Below are positions 57,890 to 64,000 of a DNA stretch of 64,000 nt, in pieces. Source of the DNA: Kosmotogaceae bacterium (GTDB lineage: Bacteria > Thermotogota > Thermotogae > Petrotogales > Kosmotogaceae); assembly GCA_016933635.1 (NCBI GenBank), contig JAFGAP010000197.1:38492-102491 (forward strand). The letters run 5' to 3'. A program made the translations under genes and the position numbers. How positions within the stretch are numbered: position 1 is the stretch's first letter; the number at the start of each line of letters is the position of its first letter. Under the pieces are notes generated by a model that did not search any database, was not told where the DNA came from, and saw only the letters and a program-made list of their open reading frames with translations.

Positions 57890-58841
57890 AATGAACAGTC
57901 CTCTCAATTGTCCTAACCTGAAATACAGTAAGTGAAATGACAAACAAGAAAAGAACGAAGGCCATTGCAGCTGCGTAACCGAATCTATAGTATGAGAAGG
58001 CTTCACGATAGAGCCGAAAAACAACTACCGAGGTTGTGTTGAGCGGTCCTCCATCAGGAGTCATAACCATTATTGGTCCAAATACCTGAAAGGAACTTAT
58101 GCTAAACATTATTAGAAGAAAGAATGTCGTTGGCGAGAGGAGAGGAACTGTGATCTTCCTAAGCATCTGGAATCTGCTCGCTCCACTCAGCGAAGCCGCC
58201 TCATAGTATGTCGTTGGGATGTTCTGAAGCCCTGCAAGATAAACGACCATTGCATATCCAGTATTCTGCCATATTCCCATAAGGATGATCACAAAAAGAG
58301 ACACACTGGGCCCTTGAAGTACTTTGGGAAGTGTAGCTCCGGTCCAGTTGAGAAGTATCTGAAAAACCCCTTCTGGATTTGTCAACCAGTTCACGTATTC
58401 TCCTCCAAATGATGCAATTATGTGGTTCACATACCCCAGTTCTGTACTGAACAGAAAACTAAAGCCCATACCCGCTGCAATTGGCGAAGTTACAACCGGA
58501 AGAAAGTAGACCATCCTAAAGAAGCCAATTCCCTTCATCGAGGAGTCGTTCAACAAAGTTGCGACGAGAAATCCTATAAGGAGCGAGAATGGAAGTACTC
58601 CGAGAATATAATAGGCAGTATAAAGCATGGAGTCCCAGAACTCACTCGATGAGAGAATCTCTGAATAATTTCTGAGACCTACAAAGATCATGTTAGGAGA
58701 GAGATCCCATTCGAAAAGGCTTATTGCAAATGAATAAAATAGTGGATAAAGCATGAAGAAAGAAATTATGATGCCCGCAGGCACTATAAAAATGTATGGA
58801 ACGAATTTCTTCACCTGTCTACCCCCAGAATCCTTTCTCAA
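57882..58841 (-). CDS. ABC sugar transporter permease
   Basis: 'PAGIIISFFMLYPLFYSFAISLFEWD', 'YEAASLSGASRFQMLRKITVPLLSPTTFFLLIM'. Confidence 0.93.
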   Translation of the reverse strand: MRKDSGGRQVKKFVPYIFIVPAGIIISFFMLYPLFYSFAISLFEWDLSPNMIFVGLRNYSEILSSSEFWDSMLYTAYYILGVLPFSLLIGFLVATLLNDSSMKGIGFFRMVYFLPVVTSPIAAGMGFSFLFSTELGYVNHIIASFGGEYVNWLTNPEGVFQILLNWTGATLPKVLQGPSVSLFVIILMGIWQNTGYAMVVYLAGLQNIPTTYYEAASLSGASRFQMLRKITVPLLSPTTFFLLIMFSISSFQVFGPIMVMTPDGGPLNTTSVVVFRLYREAFSYYRFGYAAAMAFVLFLFVISLTVFQVRTIERTVHYE

Positions 58842-58914
58842 GAAACTTCATTGATAAAACAACACCATACGGCTTTGAAATTCTTTAATCTTCCTGAACA
58901 GACTCAATGCCACT

Positions 58915-59511
58915 TTACTCACAACGACAAATGTACCAACCAGTAGAGGAAGATAACCTCCTTCTTTCTACAACCGGAAAGTACTCTTTCAGTTCTTCGA
59001 AAGCCTTTGGCACAAATTTCCTGTAATCGCTTCTCTCGAAGAACTCAACAGCAAAGATCAATGGATTTCTGTTCGGAGAAAACTCATGGATCAAGACCTC
59101 TTTGTTGCAAATTCTTCGACACTCCTTGTAGAATTTCTCTCTCCCTTCATGTTTATGACCGTGAGCAACATAAGAGGCAACTAGAAGATCGAAGCTACGA
59201 TCCTCAAAAGGAAGTTTCTCAAAGAAATCACCTTGAACAACCGATACACCAGTGCCCCTCAAATTGCGTCTGGCAATCATAACCATAGCGGCAGAAGCAT
59301 CTACGGCAGTTACTTCATACCCAAGCTCGCTAAACGCCAGCGCAAGGGCTCCAGTTCCGCAACCAATGTCGAGTACATTTCTTATCCCTTCTCCAAGCAG
59401 AGATCGGTGTTCTTTCAACAACTCTCTATAACTCTTAAGCTGCGACTTAAACGCAACATTATAAAAGGGAGCAATTAATGTGAAAAGCAATATATGAGCT
59501 CTGTTTCCCAT
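58915..59511 (-). CDS. SAM-dependent class I methyltransferase
   Basis: 'VLDIGCGTGALALAFSELGYEVTAVDASAAMV'. Confidence 0.9.
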   Translation of the reverse strand: MGNRAHILLFTLIAPFYNVAFKSQLKSYRELLKEHRSLLGEGIRNVLDIGCGTGALALAFSELGYEVTAVDASAAMVMIARRNLRGTGVSVVQGDFFEKLPFEDRSFDLLVASYVAHGHKHEGREKFYKECRRICNKEVLIHEFSPNRNPLIFAVEFFERSDYRKFVPKAFEELKEYFPVVERRRLSSSTGWYICRCE

Positions 59512-59572
59512 TGATCCTCCTTATTTAGATACTATCAGAAATCAAGCAGAATTCTACAACGAGACATTTGTC

Positions 59573-59601
59573 TTGACATTTTATATCTGAATTTGTATAA
59601 T
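59573..59601 (+). promoter_or_regulatory. Sigma70-type promoter of the DUF5320/MinD/NifX operon
   Basis: TTGACA (59573-59578), 17-nt spacer, TATAAT (59596-59601). Confidence 0.88.
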
Positions 59602-59635
59602 ATATATGATAAGTGCATATATAGGAGGTGACTAT

Positions 59636-59944
59636 ATGCCATATGGATCAGGTCCAATGAGGTTTAGAGACGGGTCATGCAGATTCTATGGATATGGCCC
59701 AGGATTCGGAGCAGGATACGGAAGAGGCATGGGATATGGGAGAGGATTTGGCCCCGGAAGAGGATATGGTTATTACGGACCATACGACTACGACGTAGAA
59801 ATCTCTCCGGAAATGGAAAGTCAGGATCTAAAAGAATATCAAGCAATGCTAAGAAGGGAGCTTGAGATGATCAATGAGGAACTTAGAGAAATAGAGAAAA
59901 GGCTGGAAACACTTCAAAACACAGCCAGCGCTGAAGAGGAGTGA
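59636..59944 (+). CDS. DUF5320-like Gly/Tyr/Arg-rich protein with C-terminal coiled coil
   Basis: 'MPYGSGPMRFRDG...GFGAGYGRGMGYGRGFGPGRGYGYYG' then helical tail; start after AGGAGGTG. Confidence 0.8.
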   Translation: MPYGSGPMRFRDGSCRFYGYGPGFGAGYGRGMGYGRGFGPGRGYGYYGPYDYDVEISPEMESQDLKEYQAMLRRELEMINEELREIEKRLETLQNTASAEEE

Positions 59945-59948
59945 GAAT

Positions 59949-60176
59949 ATGCCGTGGAGAGATGGAACAGGTCCTGAAGGTTACGGACCAATGACCGGTT
60001 GGGGTATGGGCAACTGTGCACCCGGAGATCGGGCAGCAGGGCCCGCTTATCCGGTTAGAGATAGTTCTTACAGATTCTTCCCGAGGAGAAGGCTCTTTCT
60101 CGGGAGAAGAATGGGTTTTGGAGCGGGATTTGGTCCCGGAAGAGGCATGGGTTACCGCTTCAGGAGATGGTGGTAA
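59949..60176 (+). CDS. DUF5320-like small Gly-rich protein
   Basis: 'MPWRDGTGPEGYGPMTGWGMGNCAPGD...GFGAGFGPGRGMGYRFRRWW'. Confidence 0.82.
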   Translation: MPWRDGTGPEGYGPMTGWGMGNCAPGDRAAGPAYPVRDSSYRFFPRRRLFLGRRMGFGAGFGPGRGMGYRFRRWW

Positions 60177-60179
60177 ACC

Positions 60180-61031
60180 TTGGTTATTGCAGTATTAAGT
60201 GGCAAGGGTGGCACAGGTAAGACGACCCTTGCCACTAATCTTGCCGGAGCGATTTCCGATGAGTTTGAAGTGCAGCTTCTTGATGCAGATGCTGAAGAGC
60301 CCGATGTGCATCTCTTTTTCGAGCCGGATATCAACCAGGAAGAGGAGATAGAACTTCTTCTACCCCAAATAGATAACAAGAAATGTACCCGATGCGGAAA
60401 ATGCGCTGAAGCATGCCAATTTGGCGCTCTCTCAGTTTTTGACGCTGGAGTCATGGTTTTTGAATCGCTTTGTCACGGTTGCGGTTTATGCACATTCATT
60501 TGTCCCGAGAAGGCCATTACCGAGAGACCAAAGATTATCGGAAAGGTTCAGACCGGAACAATAAACAAGAAGATTGACTTTGGAATGGGAATACTAGAAA
60601 TTGGTGAACCTTCTCCCGTAAAGGTTATAAGAACCCTGAAGAAGCATATAGACAAAGACAGAATCGTAATAATCGATTCTCCGCCAGGAACTTCCTGCTC
60701 AGTTGTTGAAACCCTCAGAAACGTCGACTTTGCTATACTTGTAACCGAGCCAACGCCATTCGGTCTTCACGATCTGAAACTTGCCGTTGAAATTGTGCGG
60801 GAAATGGATATTCCCCTTGGTATCGTAATAAACAGGGACACCGGTTCATACACTCTGGTAGATGAATACGCCAGTGTTGAGAATCTTTCTGTTATTGAAA
60901 GAATCCCTTTTGACCGCGGTATAGCCGAGTCTTATTCTGAAGGCAAACTCTTTGTTGAGACTTCTCCAACCTGGAAAGCAAGATTCAAGTCTCTGGCGAA
61001 GAGAATCCTTTCTTCAGCGGGGGTGTCATGA
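60180..61031 (+). CDS. MinD/Mrp-type P-loop ATPase with inserted ferredoxin domain (1; TTG start)
   Basis: 'IAVLSGKGGTGKTTLATNLA', 'CTRCGKCAEACQFGAL', 'CHGCGLCTFICPEKAI'. Confidence 0.93.
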   Translation: MVIAVLSGKGGTGKTTLATNLAGAISDEFEVQLLDADAEEPDVHLFFEPDINQEEEIELLLPQIDNKKCTRCGKCAEACQFGALSVFDAGVMVFESLCHGCGLCTFICPEKAITERPKIIGKVQTGTINKKIDFGMGILEIGEPSPVKVIRTLKKHIDKDRIVIIDSPPGTSCSVVETLRNVDFAILVTEPTPFGLHDLKLAVEIVREMDIPLGIVINRDTGSYTLVDEYASVENLSVIERIPFDRGIAESYSEGKLFVETSPTWKARFKSLAKRILSSAGVS

Positions 61032-61906
61032 TGTTTCAGCTAGCAATAGTAAGTGGAAAGGGAGGAACGGGGAAGACGACGCTTTCGGGATCACTTTCTG
61101 TTCTGTTTGATTCGATTGTGATGGCCGATTGCGATGTGGATGCCCCAAATCTTCATCTAATATTGGAAAACAAGCTGATTCACAAATATGAATACTTCGG
61201 AGGAAAGAAGGCCGAGATCTCTGACTCATGCATTTCTTGCGGGATTTGTGAAAAGTATTGTAGATTCGATGCAGTGATACGAGGTGGCCCTTATTCGGTT
61301 GATCCTTATGCCTGCGAAGGTTGTGGAATGTGTGTTGCAGTATGTCCTGCTGATGCAATTACACTCAAAGACAATAAATCCGGCGATTACTTCTTGTCCC
61401 AATCAAACGGCATACCGCTTGTACATGCTCTTCTCACTCCCGGAGAGGAGACATCTGGTGGACTTGTCGCAGAGGTAAGAAAGCTTGCAATCAAAATTGC
61501 CGAAGAAGAAAAGAAGGAAGTTATCATCATAGACGGAGCTCCAGGAATTGGTTGTCCCGCAACATCTTCAATAACCGGTACTACTTACGTTCTGGTAGTA
61601 GCTGAACCCACAGTTTCCGGTAATCACGACCTGGCTAGAATAGTCGAAACAATAAGATACTTCAAGAGGGATTTCGGAATAGTCATTAACAAGTGGGATC
61701 TTAACACATCGAAAAGCTCCTTCATTGAGTCTTGGTGCGGAGCTAACGGCATTGAGCTAATTGGAAAGATCCCTTTTGACGACCAGGTGGAAAAGGCTAC
61801 TATTATGGGGAAACCGGTCGTTTCGATGGAAGGTTCAAAGGCAGCAGATGCAATTAAGCGTATTGCTCTGAGGCTAGAGCGAAAAATCAATGGAATTGGA
61901 GGATAA
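61028..61906 (+). CDS. MinD/Mrp-type P-loop ATPase with inserted ferredoxin domain (2)
   Basis: 'LAIVSGKGGTGKTTLSGSL', 'CISCGICEKYCRFDAV', 'CEGCGMCVAVCPADAI'; ATGA overlap with copy 1. Confidence 0.93.
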   Translation: MMFQLAIVSGKGGTGKTTLSGSLSVLFDSIVMADCDVDAPNLHLILENKLIHKYEYFGGKKAEISDSCISCGICEKYCRFDAVIRGGPYSVDPYACEGCGMCVAVCPADAITLKDNKSGDYFLSQSNGIPLVHALLTPGEETSGGLVAEVRKLAIKIAEEEKKEVIIIDGAPGIGCPATSSITGTTYVLVVAEPTVSGNHDLARIVETIRYFKRDFGIVINKWDLNTSKSSFIESWCGANGIELIGKIPFDDQVEKATIMGKPVVSMEGSKAADAIKRIALRLERKINGIGG

Positions 61907-61908
61907 GT

Positions 61909-62226
61909 ATGAAGATTGCTGTCCCAGTGAAAGAGAAGAGTATGAATAGTATTCCGGACGATAGATTTGCCAGGGCAAAGTATTTCCTTATATACGATCC
62001 GGAAACTGGAAGTGAAGAATACATTGAACCTGACAACAGTGTAGCGCACGGAGCCGGACCGATGGCGGTGAACATGCTCTCAAAGAAAGGGATAGGCGCA
62101 CTAATTGCCTTTCATCTTGGAGGGAATGCAGTTCAAGCAATTGAAGCGGCCGGAATTGCATTCTACGAAGCGTTCGTTGGAACTGCCAAAGAGAATATCG
62201 ACGCTGTACTTCATAAAAAGAAGTAG
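61909..62226 (+). CDS. NifX/NifB-C-terminal-like dinitrogenase iron-molybdenum cofactor family protein
   Basis: 'MKIAVPVKEKSMNSIPDDRFARAKYFLIYDPET...GAGPMAVNMLSKKGIGALIAFHLGGNAVQAIEAAGI'. Confidence 0.9.
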   Translation: MKIAVPVKEKSMNSIPDDRFARAKYFLIYDPETGSEEYIEPDNSVAHGAGPMAVNMLSKKGIGALIAFHLGGNAVQAIEAAGIAFYEAFVGTAKENIDAVLHKKK

Positions 62227-62306
62227 AATAGAGATTTTGTTGATTCACCCTATTATTTGGACAAATCCCTGGTTTCTGCTATAAAATATAGTTAGAGGTG
62301 AAGTGA

Positions 62307-62771
62307 GTGGAGAAAGAAGATCTTGCAAGACAATTCGATCTTCTGTCGAGGCTTTTGAAGGTAACCAGGGATAATCCATTCAAAATAAGGACTTACGAAT
62401 TTGCCGCAAGAACTATCAGATCAAACCTTACTTCGGGGAAGCTTTCTAGTCAAGATATTAAAGCTCTCTCGTCGATAAAGGGAATCGGAAAAGCTGTAGT
62501 AGAGAAGTCTCTTGAGTTCCTTCATGGCTCTGAAATTCAGAAGATTACGGATTTGAGAAGCACAGTTCCTAATTCCATTTATATACTTGCTGCACATGAT
62601 CTCATTGATCCTGAAGTCTTATCCTTCATCTGGAAGGACATGGGCTTGACTGAGCCGCTCGAGATTCTTGAATTTATGGTCGACAAAAAGGAGAGCCTCA
62701 AGTTGTCTCAAGAAAGGCTCTCCAGTATTGAAGCTCTCCTTATTGAAGTTGGTTCCTCTAGAACTAAGTGA
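62307..62771 (+). CDS. Stand-alone helix-hairpin-helix protein resembling the N-terminal 8-kDa domain of family X DNA polymerases
   Basis: 'NPFKIRTYEFAARTIRSNL...LSSIKGIGKAVVEKSLEFLHG'; no polymerase palm or PHP domain follows; GTG start. Confidence 0.75.
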   Translation: MEKEDLARQFDLLSRLLKVTRDNPFKIRTYEFAARTIRSNLTSGKLSSQDIKALSSIKGIGKAVVEKSLEFLHGSEIQKITDLRSTVPNSIYILAAHDLIDPEVLSFIWKDMGLTEPLEILEFMVDKKESLKLSQERLSSIEALLIEVGSSRTK

Positions 62772-64000
62772 GGTAGATCTTCGAATACTTCTCCATTACA
62801 TATTTCAGGAAATAGCTGGGATCCAGCTCCTTCCCAGTGGCAATTTTTAGAAGTCTTTCAGGTTCGTAAAGCCTGGCTTTTGAGTGGATATTATTCCTCA
62901 GCCAATCTACCAGGGACAGCACATCTCCCTTTTCAATCCTCTTTTCCAGACCAGGGATGTCCTCCTTTGCCTTTGCAAACATCTGAGCAGCGTAAAGATT
63001 CCCTAGCATGTAAGACGGGAAGTATCCTATTGTTCCAGACGGCCAGTGCACATCCTGGAGAACGCCATCTCTGTTTGTTTGAGGTTCAATTCCAAGATAT
63101 TCTTTCATCTTCGAATTCCATGCTTCCGGAAGATCTGAGACTTTGAGATCACCTTTGATGAGTGCCTCTTCCAGTTCGAATCTAACCATTATATGTAGGT
63201 TGTAGGTGACTTCATCTGCCTCTATTCTAATCAGAGAAGGTTTTACATTGTTAATCGCTCTGTAGAATTCACATAGAGATACATTTCTGAAGTTTGATGG
63301 ATATGCCTTCTGAATCTGTGGGTAGAAGAACGATAGAAATTCCATGCTTCTTCCCACCATATTCTCCATCATTCTCGACTGCGATTCATGGATACCCAAA
63401 GAACATGCACCGTAAAGAGGCGTATTGATGAGCGAAACCGGCAATCCCTGTTCATAAATCGCATGGCCCCCCTCATGAATAGATCCAAAGAGCGACGGTG
63501 TGAATTCGTCAGGCGAATATTTCGTGGTTACCCTTACATCATTAACGCCGATACCAATCGTGAATGGATGAACGGTCTCATCAAGTCTACCTGCTTCAAA
63601 GTCATATCCTACTAACTTCAGAGCCTTTCTACTCAGCTTCTCCTGAGCTTTCTTACTGAATCTGCCTCTAAGGATTACAGTATCCGGGGATTTGCCTTCC
63701 TCTACAATTCTCCTAATAAAAGGAATCAATTCCGATTTCAGCGGCTCAATTATCTTTCGCAGCTTCTTGGCTGTCATTCCCTCTTCATAGCCTTCCAGAA
63801 GAGCGTCGTAAGGGTTCTCTTCGTAACCGTAAAGCCCGGCCATTTCTCTCAATAAATCGATAATCTCCTCCAGATAAGGCGTTATGCTCTTGAAATCGTT
63901 TTCATTCCTTGATCTTTCCCACACCTTTTCACTTTTTGACGTCAAAACTGAGAATTTGTGATATAGGTCCGGTGGAATGGCCTTGGCTCTCTTATATGCC
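62764..64000 (-). CDS. M32 carboxypeptidase (Taq type), N-terminal part beyond the window edge
   Basis: Zinc site 'GSIHEGGHAIYEQG'; 'GIHESQSRMMENMVGRS'; frame stays open upstream of the listed start, reading AYKRAKAIPPDLYHKFSVLTSKSEK. Confidence 0.93.
   Translation of the reverse strand, partial: AYKRAKAIPPDLYHKFSVLTSKSEKVWERSRNENDFKSITPYLEEIIDLLREMAGLYGYEENPYDALLEGYEEGMTAKKLRKIIEPLKSELIPFIRRIVEEGKSPDTVILRGRFSKKAQEKLSRKALKLVGYDFEAGRLDETVHPFTIGIGVNDVRVTTKYSPDEFTPSLFGSIHEGGHAIYEQGLPVSLINTPLYGACSLGIHESQSRMMENMVGRSMEFLSFFYPQIQKAYPSNFRNVSLCEFYRAINNVKPSLIRIEADEVTYNLHIMVRFELEEALIKGDLKVSDLPEAWNSKMKEYLGIEPQTNRDGVLQDVHWPSGTIGYFPSYMLGNLYAAQMFAKAKEDIPGLEKRIEKGDVLSLVDWLRNNIHSKARLYEPERLLKIATGKELDPSYFLKYVMEKYSKIYLT

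Noticed and set aside
62690-62723. GGAGAGCCT ... AGGCTCTCC inverted repeat near the 3' end of the HhH gene
   Set aside because: Inside coding sequence with a 16-nt loop and no T tract; not a convincing terminator.
1-64000. CRISPR arrays, rRNA, IS elements or prophage
   Set aside because: No regularly spaced repeats, transposases, phage structural genes or rRNA segments were seen; the Xer-like gene looks chromosomal rather than phage-borne.

Overview
This 64 kb window looks like a chromosomal segment of a Thermotogota-type bacterium, Mesotoga/Kosmotoga-like. That assignment rests on gene content and protein style, because no database search was possible. Most of it is dense housekeeping DNA: hflKC, murB, recN, rpmH-rnpA-yidD-yidC-jag, tsaD, clpX, queA, rpmE, glgP, a yqeH/yqeG/PIN-PhoH block, murJ, wecB, xer, engB-lon-tsaE-glpK, nrdD-nrdG, a sugar ABC transporter, and an Mrp/MinD-ferredoxin + NifX-like cluster. 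No rRNA, convincing tRNA, CRISPR array or transposon was seen. Most interesting items: (1) an envelope locus at about 14987-23092 with a BTAD/SARP-like regulator, three related secreted proteins carrying a W-F-V-R-K-P-G-(D/E)-Y motif, an internally duplicated Ig/COG1470-like protein, an orphan secretin and a predicted outer-membrane barrel; (2) an exact +1 frame disruption in the PIN-PhoH ATPase gene at 32852; (3) a perfect 16-bp inverted repeat with dif-like architecture directly upstream of the only Xer-type recombinase gene; (4) a tandem NrdR-box pair 31 bp apart upstream of nrdD; (5) a Zc3h12a-like NYN ribonuclease candidate; (6) a BamA/TamA-like barrel gene adjoining a sugar ABC importer.
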